Below, one piece after another: positions 55,176 to 64,000 of a DNA stretch of 64,000 nucleotides (position 1 is the stretch's first letter; each line of letters begins with the position of its first letter). The notes under the pieces are model-generated. The model did no database searches. It was not told the DNA's origin and worked only from the letters and a program-made list of their open reading frames with translations. Origin of the DNA: Aotearoamyces nothofagi (taxonomy: Eukaryota; Ascomycota; Leotiomycetes; Leotiales; Tympanidaceae); the NCBI GenBank assembly GCA_015345905.1, contig JADDTR010000012.1, positions 70,578 through 134,577 of the forward strand. Direction: 5' to 3'. Made by a program: the position numbers and the translations under genes.

Positions 55176-56061
55176 TGTACAATACTATACTATACAATAC
55201 TAATATACTTGTACCTTGCATCGTAGGTCCCTACCTCAGGGACCAGGTACATACCTAAGCTGGTACCTGAGGTAGCCTGGCGGAAGGTCGCCAGTAGGTA
55301 AGTAGTGTAGCAGGCAGCAGGCAGCAGGTAGCCGGAGGGCGTGGGCATCCGCGAAGAAGAAGAAGCAGAAGAAGCAGAATGCCGTCCTCTCCTTTTCACG
55401 GTCGGTCTGGATCCGGCGCACGTGCTGCGCTGCGGGCCGCGGGCACGCCATTGGCTGCTTCGTATACCCTCCCGATTGCGGCCAAGCGCCCGAGATCCAG
55501 CCGTCGCTGGAGGCAGCAATGGATTTCCTCTTCCTCCCTCCCTCCGTCCCTCTCCCCCTCTCTCCCTCGTTCTGTAAGCAGAAGGGTGTGTCTAGAGAAG
55601 CAGAGATTTCTTGCCTGGCCGGCAGGTACTGTGAAGCACAATACAAGTGCCCTCGTCCGGCCACAAAGCACCCCGTCTGGTGGGGCATTTAGCCGTCCTG
55701 GCAGCGCGCGCGAAGCACAGAAGTGCGGTGCATCTGGACCCAAGGTAGACGCCGTCCATGTTGGATTGCTGGAATACTGGAATACCGTGGCTGTACACCG
55801 CAGCACACACGTGGTACAGTGAGAGGCAAGTCTGTTATACTAGTCTTTTACAGCAGGGGCTAGGTATAATATTATACATCTAGTATGTCTGGTATATCTG
55901 GGGTCGGGGAGCTCTTAGATGGGCTCACTCCTCCTGACGCACCGCAACAGTCGTCCTTTTGCCCAATTTGCTGTGCCACCACCCTATAGAACTACTAATC
56001 GCCAGGTTCTGTCCACCCGCCACGATTCGCTTGGGCTTGGATTCTGCATCTATTGCTAGCA

Positions 56062-57111
56062 TCAGATCGCCTTCAGATCCATCGCCTCGTAGAACCCCTG
56101 CATCTTCCACCGCAGACTTAGGAACCACTTCCCGACGCCCGGATCAAAGGCATCGGCCGACCACCACTTCTCGTGCACACTTGTCACTCCTCCATCGATG
56201 TCTTCCTGCTTCGGGTACCTGATATTCCACGTGCTCGGCAGCCGCTGCCACGGCATCGCGCCCTCGAATCGGTGGGCATAGTTCAGGAGATTCTGCTCCA
56301 TGAATTGTGAATCAAACTGGTTTGGTATCGACAGTACCGAGAGGTAGTACTGGAATAGCTCCCTGGATGGCGAGCATATGAAGAAGCCGCCGTTTGCGAT
56401 GGTCGACACCTTGAAGTCGTCGAAGTCGGGAGGGTATTTGTGCTTGTGGCCTACTTCTGAGACCCCGCCCATCACGTAGCTCTTGGGCAGTGGTGCTTCA
56501 TCTGGTTGTGGTGTGATTTCCGTCGATGTCTGTTGCCGCTGTGCTGCAGGTTCGTCAAAGATGCCATCGAGAGGCTTTCGCAGCATTGAATCGCCGTCGA
56601 TGAACAGCACTCGGGAGTATTCATCGAGTTCCCAGACACGCAGTTTCACCATTATGTCTTTCCACCGATCTGATAGTGGCTTCAGCCAGTCTTGCCCTTC
56701 GTTGACATGCTCAACCGGAATCACTCTCGCGCCGTCCCTCGCAAGGCGGTCACGCTTGCTTTGGGATACGTCGGGAGAGGTGATGACCACGAATGGGATT
56801 GATTTCTGGCTGCGAGTCTCAGGATCATGGAGTATCTGGTATCCCAGAATACGCGTGGCTACGAAATACACGTCATCGTCGTCAGGCTTTCCCTCCGTCC
56901 TCACGTTGTTCCCAAGCCATGTCACATAGGCAAGTTTCTCCGCAGGTGCTTCAGAGCCTCCCGATGATGAAAAGGTTAAGCTCTTCGGGAACCCAAAGTT
57001 CTTATCTGGGAAGGTGGAAATAGAGTAATAGTCCTCAAATGCAATGAGCAGCCAAAAGAGGAGTACGAATGCGAAAATGGTAAATAGTTGCATCCGTCGT
57101 GGAAGCCCCAT
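56062..57111 (-). CDS. GT8-like glycosyltransferase, type II membrane protein
   Basis: A 349-residue enzyme. The ATG at 57111 (A at -3) is chosen because the longer frame opens only with a GTG codon. An N-terminal anchor (residues 7-24, LFTIFAFVLLFWLLIAFED) is followed by a luminal domain of the GT8/glycogenin-like fold. It has AYVTWLGNNV, ATRILGYQILHD, PFVVIT, the DxD motif D172-G-D174 in VLFIDGDSML, ANGGFFICSPS, and DSQFMEQNLLNY..WQRLP..WNI. It is close in plan to fungal alpha-N-acetylglucosaminyltransferase-like proteins (K. lactis Gnt1 type). Sugar donor cannot be told. Next to the acyltransferase and GT25 genes. Confidence 0.82.
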   Translation of the reverse strand: MGLPRRMQLFTIFAFVLLFWLLIAFEDYYSISTFPDKNFGFPKSLTFSSSGGSEAPAEKLAYVTWLGNNVRTEGKPDDDDVYFVATRILGYQILHDPETRSQKSIPFVVITSPDVSQSKRDRLARDGARVIPVEHVNEGQDWLKPLSDRWKDIMVKLRVWELDEYSRVLFIDGDSMLRKPLDGIFDEPAAQRQQTSTEITPQPDEAPLPKSYVMGGVSEVGHKHKYPPDFDDFKVSTIANGGFFICSPSRELFQYYLSVLSIPNQFDSQFMEQNLLNYAHRFEGAMPWQRLPSTWNIRYPKQEDIDGGVTSVHEKWWSADAFDPGVGKWFLSLRWKMQGFYEAMDLKAI

Positions 57112-57819
57112 TTTACCATGTATTTGATGGATAAATAGTTGAAAGGTCACGGAAAAGCTTCAAGGTGTTCTCGACCTGAAAATCCAAAGGTGGATATCGG
57201 GAAGGCTGGCAATCCGTGCAGTCTTAGAGACAGAGTGGGTGTTCCGTCTCTATCCCCTAGACGGCTCTGATAGTACCTACTGAAGAAGACTTAACTTAGA
57301 ACAGTTAATTGATTGATAGAGAAAGACGGCCTGCAATGTTAATCTAAAAAGACCGGGCTTGGCTGCTTCAAGACATGTTATCAGACGAAAAAGCAAAAAT
57401 GTTGGCAGATCTAGAAGGAGAGAGAGATTTGGGTTGTATCAGTTGTGGATAAGGCGAAATGAGAAAAGTGATAAAATGATACATCACTGAGGCGTCTGCG
57501 GCTGACAACTTACAAGCTACCCTGACTCAGTATTTATGGCCGCTTTAACGCCCTTGCTTTTTCCTCCGGTACTACCCACTACGAACTAATCCTTCCATTG
57601 ACATCAATAATTTTTATTAATATTATAGGATCCTGGCCTCCTTTTGACTCTACTAACTATGCGCTTCGGAGCGACCCGGAGTGACTATAAAAAAAGGTCA
57701 AGCTCGGGGAGTCTGTCTGTGCCCTCTCCTATACCCGCCAAGCCGACTCTTCGTGGGAATATCTACAGATGAATACGGGCCAAACCCTTTCATAACTCCT
57801 GTGGGATACCATTGCAGCA

Positions 57820-60666
57820 ATGTCTCCAGTCATTCGAAGAATCTGTCTACCTTGTACACTCGGCCGGCGACCAAAGGTCTGGTCGACAACGCCGCCGCCA
57901 TCAACACTATATCTCAACGGATTGCGAGGTCTCGCTGTTTTCTATGTGGTGCTCTATACGCTTCTTCGAGATACCGCGAATCAAACTGGCAGCTGGGGTC
58001 ATGGGTTTGGCATCCCAGTTCTTTGTGCTGTGTCCGGATACGCATTATCATACAAACCCGTCCAGCAACTTCGCAGTCAGTCATGGGACGAGTTACTCTC
58101 CACACTGACTTCTTATGCCTTCCGCCGGTTCTTGAGAATCTTCATGCCCGCGGTGGTCACGACCATATTTGTTCTGGTCATGATCCGGATGAACCTTTAC
58201 GAATTCGGCCAGACCACGCGCTTTCGACAATTCCGGGTTAAACGCTTCCCGACCTTTCATGAGCAACTTCTTGACTGGTTCAAGCAGTGTTCTGAGTTGG
58301 TTTGGCCTTTCCACTGGACACTACAACCTACTCCATATGTGGAAGCCTTTTGGACATTACAGGTCATTTTTCGATGTTCAATGGTACTGTTCTTGACAAT
58401 CACTGGGCTGTCTAGGACCCGTGAAACAACACGACTATTCCTAATCATGGGATTTATGGTGGTTTGCTATCAGTGCAACCAAGCAGAACTCTTTTCTGTC
58501 ATCGGTGGGCTTTTGATGGCAGACGCAGATTTGAAAACCGAAACACAGCAAGTGAGGTTTGCGTCGAGCTTGAGGAACAGAAAGACAATTTGGTTCTGTT
58601 TCAAACACTTGTATGGCTTGGGATTCATACTCGGGGTATTGTTGCTACTGTTGCCAAACAAGTGTCCGAAGACCACCGTCCAGGTGGGGATATGTTCAAT
58701 GGTTTCAAAACCCCAGTTCTGGCAGCATACAGGTGCGCTCCTGGTGGTGTGGACGGCGGGAAAATTAGCGGTAACCAAAACATTACTGAACGGCGCCGCG
58801 GTACAGTATCTCGGCGACATCTCGTACTCAATATACCTGGTCCATCTTCCTCTCATCCAGACTGTCGGATATCGCGTCGCATATCACATCAACGGGCCGC
58901 CAGTGGAGAGATTTTCCATCCTAAATAGCCTCCGAGTCGCTTTAAGTACGGTAGTCATTGGGTACATTATCATCTTCGTTGCCAACAACTTCTGGAGATT
59001 TATCGAGACACCACTTATTAAAGTTGTAAGAGGGATTGAATCAAAGTGTGCGGCAAATATTCCAGCCTTGCCTCTGCTGCCAGCTGCTCGAGAGACGGAA
59101 GGTATGGGGAATGGTGCAAAGGGGCTCGATCAGTTTACAGCAGCTGAAAAGCTGGCCGACGGAGATCGATTCTCAGTGCCTGTCTCATATAATAGTTCAA
59201 AGGGGCTAGTATGGCAGTTGCCTGGCTTTGTCCCAAAGCCTCTCTCTGACGCCAAAGTTGGAGTCCAACAATTCATCTGGTCGATGCTCCCAAGATCGTT
59301 GACTGAGGCTAGAGCAACAGCCTTGCATGTCGGCTGGTTGATGCTACCCAGCTTCATTCAAGACTGGCAGTCTGTTACCCCAAAAGATAAGAAAAAGCTT
59401 CACCCAACAGCTTGGCTCGATGGTCTTCGCGGCTTTGCTGCCTTGTTCGTCTTCTTCTATCATCTTGTCTATGCCTTCCACCGCAGTAACCTGCGAGGCT
59501 ACGGCTTGGACAGCAGAAACCTCTATCTGGTGCAGCTGCCATTCATCAGATTGCTCTATTCCGGCAGGACCATGGTGTGCGTCTTCTTCGTAATATCGGG
59601 ATATGCGTTATCAAGCAAGCCGTTGCGGCTTATCCGCGATGGTCGATCACAGGCCCAGCTTATCCAGACCATCTCGTCGTCCCTATTCCGCCGTGGCGTT
59701 CGACTATTCCTACCTACCCTTGTGTCGACATTTGTCACCATGGTTCTAGTCCACTGCGGTCTCTTTGAGCTCACTCGAGAGGCATCCGAGAACGCCGCCG
59801 TAATACCTGGATCCCGCGAGGTGCACACACCCCGGTTTGAGACCTTCAGCGAACAATTTGTCGACTGGATCAGACACGGCCAGGCAATGATGTCGCCGTT
59901 CACCTGGCGCAACCACAAGAACTTCTACGATCTCCACCTGTGGACCATCAACGCCGAATTCCGCGGCTCGATGGTCATCTTCCTGTTCCTTCTGTGCTTT
60001 GCAAAAACACGAAGCTCCATCCGCATCTCTGCCCTCATGTGCATCAACGCCTACCTCTGGATCTATCTCGCATCGCTCGTCAACATGTTCCTCCTCGGCA
60101 TCCTCGTCGCCGAGCTGAGCCAAATCCAAGCCTCACGCGCCGTCGGGCGCAAACCCGCACAGAACAAAGCTGCAAGTCGCTCCCCACCGAGGCGCGCCAT
60201 GGACGTGCTCCTCTTCATCACCGCTCTCTTCCTGGCCTCGGAGCCCGAGCGCTCCCCGGAGCTGACACCCGGATACATGACCCTGTCGCGGATCTGCTCC
60301 CAGCAGCACTTCTGGTACGAGCTCGGATCTGTCTTTCTCGTCTGGGCCGTTTCCAACTCGCCCGATGTCCAGCGGCTGTTCACGAACGCTTTTGCGCAGT
60401 ACCTGGGGAACATCTCGTTCGCACTGTACCTCGTTCACTACAGCGTCATCCACACATTGGGCTACTGGCTTATTCCTGCCATCGGGAGCGTCGTCGGCGC
60501 CAGTACGAGCCTGTATCTGTACGAGTTTGCCTTCTTTCTGGGCTGGGTTGTTGTTACTCTTGTTTCGGTTTGGGGGGCCGATGTCTTGTGGCGCATGGTG
60601 GATATCCCCAGTGTGAAATTCGCAAAGTGGCTGGAGATGAAGTGTTTGGTTCCTGGGCTGAAATAA
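57820..60666 (+). CDS. Tandem double acyltransferase-3 protein
   Basis: A continuous 948-residue frame with two full acyltransferase-3 modules. Module 2 (about residues 525-935) has the intact start D534-G-L-R537-G with H548, giving the R-x10-H motif needed for O-acyl transfer, and ends YLGNISFALYLVH. Module 1 (about 28-400) has N33-G-L-R36-G but Thr47 where His should be, and ends YLGDISYSIYLVH. The membrane helices number roughly 20 in all. The family moves acyl groups to sugars or other hydroxyls across membranes. A linker (about 410-525) separates the modules. Module 1 may be a catalytically dead partner. The gene stands alone, divergent from the GT8-like gene and convergent with GT25. 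Confidence 0.88.
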   Translation: MSPVIRRICLPCTLGRRPKVWSTTPPPSTLYLNGLRGLAVFYVVLYTLLRDTANQTGSWGHGFGIPVLCAVSGYALSYKPVQQLRSQSWDELLSTLTSYAFRRFLRIFMPAVVTTIFVLVMIRMNLYEFGQTTRFRQFRVKRFPTFHEQLLDWFKQCSELVWPFHWTLQPTPYVEAFWTLQVIFRCSMVLFLTITGLSRTRETTRLFLIMGFMVVCYQCNQAELFSVIGGLLMADADLKTETQQVRFASSLRNRKTIWFCFKHLYGLGFILGVLLLLLPNKCPKTTVQVGICSMVSKPQFWQHTGALLVVWTAGKLAVTKTLLNGAAVQYLGDISYSIYLVHLPLIQTVGYRVAYHINGPPVERFSILNSLRVALSTVVIGYIIIFVANNFWRFIETPLIKVVRGIESKCAANIPALPLLPAARETEGMGNGAKGLDQFTAAEKLADGDRFSVPVSYNSSKGLVWQLPGFVPKPLSDAKVGVQQFIWSMLPRSLTEARATALHVGWLMLPSFIQDWQSVTPKDKKKLHPTAWLDGLRGFAALFVFFYHLVYAFHRSNLRGYGLDSRNLYLVQLPFIRLLYSGRTMVCVFFVISGYALSSKPLRLIRDGRSQAQLIQTISSSLFRRGVRLFLPTLVSTFVTMVLVHCGLFELTREASENAAVIPGSREVHTPRFETFSEQFVDWIRHGQAMMSPFTWRNHKNFYDLHLWTINAEFRGSMVIFLFLLCFAKTRSSIRISALMCINAYLWIYLASLVNMFLLGILVAELSQIQASRAVGRKPAQNKAASRSPPRRAMDVLLFITALFLASEPERSPELTPGYMTLSRICSQQHFWYELGSVFLVWAVSNSPDVQRLFTNAFAQYLGNISFALYLVHYSVIHTLGYWLIPAIGSVVGASTSLYLYEFAFFLGWVVVTLVSVWGADVLWRMVDIPSVKFAKWLEMKCLVPGLK

Positions 60667-61398
60667 CAGGACAGGACACTCCGAATTTCTTTCAAATAAT
60701 TAACATGTAAATAGATAAGCCTTTCTGTAATCGGTCAAGAGATCTTTGGTTATATATATTTATGTTCTTTGTTGAATTCTGAGGGCCAGTACCGGTCAGT
60801 CAGTGGAGTCAGTGCCTCAAGGCACTTGTGGGAACTACCTTGAGTGGTATTCCTAACAGCCTGTAACTTAAGTATCAAGTAATACAAAACACTGCAACTT
60901 ACAACTACGTGCATAAGTGCAACATTCTTCCTAACGAACAAGCTACTAATATTATTATTACACCAGACTGTCTAGCGATGACTGGTCGAAGCGGGGTCAT
61001 GAACATGTTGAAATATCTGTGATCCCGAGACTTCCAGTCTTCGACAGAACAATAGGCTTCCGAAGCCATTGAACAGATACGATCCGAGAGTTAATCTGGC
61101 AAAGAAGGATGGCATTCTCGGAGCCGCCGTCTAAATGACTGCCTCTAATAGGACCCTGCGCCGGAGATACTGATCACCTCTAATTTCTGCTACCCCTCGA
61201 GCCTTCCTGACCTGTAGAAGCAGCAATCTCGAGCCGATCGGGATACTGCTCGGTGGGTTCTGCAAGCAGGGCAAATAGACCAGCGATGGCCTCTACTCCA
61301 TAACCATTGTGTAAAAGAGAAAGCTGCATTAGATAGTTAAATTCTTCATGTCTTTCGTATCCATATCAAATCTGCTCAAATACTGCTCCTAGCTCGCT
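60667..61398. other. Intergenic, no gene seen
   Basis: About 730 bp between the acyltransferase and GT25 genes (convergent), with no supported coding sequence. Confidence 0.5.
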
Positions 61399-62644
61399 TC
61401 AGTCCGGGGACATCTTCTCGAAATAAAACCTCTCGACGTCCACGCCCGCCGTCTCGTTCGGGTAGGTCCACTCCCTCAAATGAGCCCTAGCGCTCTGCTG
61501 GATGTGGGTTCCGCTCATCCCAATCTCGCGCCTGCTCAGATTAGAATCCATCTCCTGCAATTTCACGTCGGAATCCCTCGAGGTACCCGTCCTCCATTGT
61601 CCCATCAGCGGCGGCGTCACCATAATTCCAGGAATCTTTCCTGATCCCGTCGCTCGCTGATACTCTTTATCGATGGGCCCGTCGAGGTGATCGAGGCCGA
61701 TCTCGTAGAGCATGCGCCGTGCACCTTGGAGTGTTACGGCGTAAGCGGAGGTGCAGAGCGGATCTATCACAGATGGGATTAGTTGCGTCTCGAGAGGCGA
61801 TACTCGGATTGAGAGAAGCTCTTACTGTGTGCTCGGTGTATCAAGCGTTGTCCGTTCTCTTCGACGCCGTACAACTTTGCATCATCCACAACCCACGATA
61901 TCTGATTCTGCCACGGAGAGACCGTCTCATCATGATAACTAACCACCGGCCCCAATGCTTCGGGTTGGGCATTGTGACGACAAGCACCGATCCACAAGAA
62001 CATCCAACCCCGCCCTATATTTCAAGTCATCAACTTTTGTTCTTATTATGCATCTTTCATGGAACCCAAACCAACATACCATAGGGATTCGCCGAAGTAG
62101 CATCAGGCAGGTGTTCTGATATACCAGCCAGTTGATCCTTGATCCGAATATCCCAATCAATATCCGCTTCGAAAACCAGTGCCGTTTCAATGCGCCGCTC
62201 TACGATCAAGCGCAAGATATTCATGTGGGCACGCCAGCATCCCAGCTCTCCTCCTGCAACGTTAATGATCCCATCTCTGTATCTACCGTCTGGGAGAGTT
62301 TTCTCGAGGATTGTGTCCTTGTCCACGCCATCAATAACTGTGATGTCAATCTCGGAGTAGTATCCTAGAAGTGCTACGGTATCCTTTTGATCGGTTCGTC
62401 TTGAGGAAAACCCAATGTCAGTATACAGCAGATTAAATAAGAAGAGTGCAAAGAATTCCTACTGGGGAAGCACAGTCATGAACACCTCGCCAAAGCCTAG
62501 AGTGCGATTTCGTGCTGCAGGACCAGCAGAGATGGAATAACGACGGAGCGTCTCTATGCTTGTACTGGTCTGAAAGCCTTTAGAGAAGAGCCAGAGTAGA
62601 AGCAGGCAGCTTAATCTGATAATCCATGTTCGTTGCTGTGTCAT
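61399..62644 (-). CDS. GT25 glycosyltransferase, type II membrane protein
   Basis: A 351-residue protein in four exons: 62644-62463, 62399-62080, 62014-61826 and 61763-61399, with GT..AG borders and continuous frame. An N-terminal anchor (RTWIIRLSCLLLLWLF) is followed by the GT25 fold: VLPQRTDQKDTVALLGYY (the LP.R.DRR-type start), GGELGCWRAHMNILRLIVE, the acidic motif FEADIDWDIRIKDQL, RGWMFLWIGACRHN, and CTSAYAVTLQGARRMLYE. GT25 enzymes include bacterial LPS galactosyltransferases and fungal relatives. The product is unknown. The acceptor before exon 2 (CAAG) and the GTAGGA donor are less perfect but give the expected motifs. Confidence 0.85.
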
Positions 62645-63776
62645 TTTGGTCCCTAAAGTCTTGAAATCGAAAGAGATCTAAATGTGTTTATTAAAGCCTT
62701 GGATATGGGAGAACCCATCAAGCTTCGTGCGTAGATATCCTGATTTGCATCACCACCAGGCCCGGACATTACTTACTGTCCAACTCGAAAATTAGGAGCT
62801 GCAAGTATAACGAGCCTATCCCAAATGTAGTATCATGCTGTTGTATTTGGCCAGGTACTCTCCAGACATCGCTGTCGATGGCCAAAAAGCAGCAGGTGGT
62901 GTCGCCGCAGCTCTAGTGCTGTGGCTGATGCGAGTCCCTCTCAGCTGTCAACTGATAAGATATCTTCAGCTCAGGCCATAATTTGCAAAATAAGCCTTAT
63001 TCCCGATCTAGCAAGACGTCGCATGAGCTTATGGTTGCGGGCGCGTCCATCCGCGCGGGAAAAGAAATTATATGATTTTCGTCTATGCAGTGGCGCTTAT
63101 TTGTGTCCTGGGGTTCAGTCAATAGGACTAGGAACAGCCTTCGGGCTAGAATCATGTCTTCAAACAGCCTATGGGTGGCGGGAAATGGTTTGTCCTCTTG
63201 AGTAGACTCAAACCGCTAGCTTGCTACCACCTAGAACTTCTCGATCTAGCTATTTCTCATCCTAGAGCGTCTAGGGTGTCTATTTCTGGCGCTCCGACAT
63301 AGATACCTGATCATCTTGGCAATGCCTCAGCCAAGACCCTGGAGGAAGAGATACACAAGAGTAGAGAGGCTGATTACCCCTTACCGATAAAGCCGCGCGC
63401 AACCCGTCCTAGAGGTTGGAGCTGATATCATGACTCAGATCATGGAAGGCGTCGTATCGTATTTTCTTTTCTGTGCATTATTTGCCGCTTTTACTTTTCG
63501 TCGACGAGAAGGATTGTGCTGTAACCCTGGGCCAACATGCAGGCAAAAGTTCTTATCTCAATGGCTAGACTGAAGCTGACCGGCGTTGATTTATGGCTTT
63601 GCTCTTTGGCTAACATATCTGCATTCGCTCGATCTCTCTCAGATGGACTGATTTCTTTCTATACATCCGCCCAGATAATCAAAATTATCAACCCATCAGT
63701 ACCATCATTTAGAAATACTCCCTAGGATACAGCGGAAACACAGAACACTCAGTTGTTCTCCCTTATACAAGGAACG
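62645..63776. other. Shared upstream region of GT25 and transporter genes
   Basis: About 1.1 kb between two divergent genes. An ORF at 62921-63205 has no motif, and its composition looks like chance. No RNA gene seen. Confidence 0.45.
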
Positions 63777-64000
63777 ATGGACAGAGCCGGCAGACCGTCC
63801 GTCATGGGCAACGTCACCAGTATCCTGTGTATATTGTAAGCATATCATTATATCATCATCTGCTTCGTCATGAATCAACTAACGCCGAAATAACATACAG
63901 AGCTTGGGTCTTCCTCAGCTGTATTGTTATAATCTTCAATAAATGGATACTCGACCGCTTCCCATTCTCGATCACTCTCACAACCTGGCATATGCTTTTC
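63777..64000 (+). CDS. TPT / nucleotide-sugar transporter family protein (5' part)
   Basis: The start of a membrane transporter of the triose-phosphate/nucleotide-sugar family. Exon 1 is 63777-63835; exon 2 begins at 63901 and runs off the window. The first 53 residues include the first membrane helix with AWVFLSCIVIIFNKWILDR and SITLTTWHMLF, which is the conserved first-helix pattern (NK, T-TWH) of the family. The family carries nucleotide sugars or sugar phosphates into the Golgi/ER. The rest of the gene and its substrate are not visible. Confidence 0.8.

Noticed and set aside
62921-63205. 94-residue plus-strand ORF between the GT25 and transporter genes
   Set aside because: No domain, no splice or promoter context, composition near random.

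Overview
The window reads as nuclear DNA of a filamentous ascomycete (Pezizomycotina), most likely a dothideomycete. Genes lie on both strands and carry short GT..AG introns (about 48-100 nt) with CTAAC/CTGAC-like branch sites. The gene set is typically fungal (RTA1-like, GT71, YBP2/DUF1760, an NB-ARC/TPR receptor-like protein). Gene-rich stretches alternate with AT-rich, TpA-rich islands holding decayed transposons, the pattern expected from repeat-induced point mutation. The class assignment is an inference.

Layout. 1-13.7 kb is a dense core block: the end of a TAP-like serine hydrolase, a small Cys-rich ORF ending in a CaaX box, Mediator MED7, a PAP2 lipid phosphatase, a short unrecognised minus-strand coding-like stretch, proteasome subunit alpha-3 (PRE9), a WW/FF splicing factor (URN1-like), a ZNF830-like zinc-finger protein and BYE1 (PHD-TFIIS-SPOC). 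14.5-16.0 kb holds an RGG/Ala-Pro protein. 16.0-21.5 kb is a gene-poor, satellite-rich island. 21.5-36.6 kb holds a small coiled-coil protein, a LAMTOR1/Meh1-like lysosomal adaptor, a secreted Ser/Thr repeat protein, a tiny Cys-rich protein, GPI16 (PIG-T), LUC7, YBP2-like, a disordered PIP-box-like protein and DOM34 (pelota). 36.7-43.8 kb is an AT-rich transposon graveyard: two broken Ty3/Gypsy copies, a MITE-like element and an unassigned transposon-like block. 43.9-64 kb is accessory in flavour: GT71 mannosyltransferase, aldo-keto reductase, NB-ARC/TPR protein, a single-pass membrane protein and an RTA1 protein. It ends with four contiguous genes: a GT8-like glycosyltransferase, a double acyltransferase-3 protein, a GT25 glycosyltransferase and the start of a TPT/nucleotide-sugar transporter.

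How the genes relate. The core block is ordinary housekeeping (transcription, splicing, proteasome, GPI anchoring, ribosome rescue, TORC1 signalling). The last four genes together could make, acylate and supply donor for a surface or Golgi glycan. They are the best candidate for an undescribed small pathway, together with the CaaX peptide near 2.5 kb. Exon limits were set by hand from splice consensus and frame continuity; no alignment or search was run.
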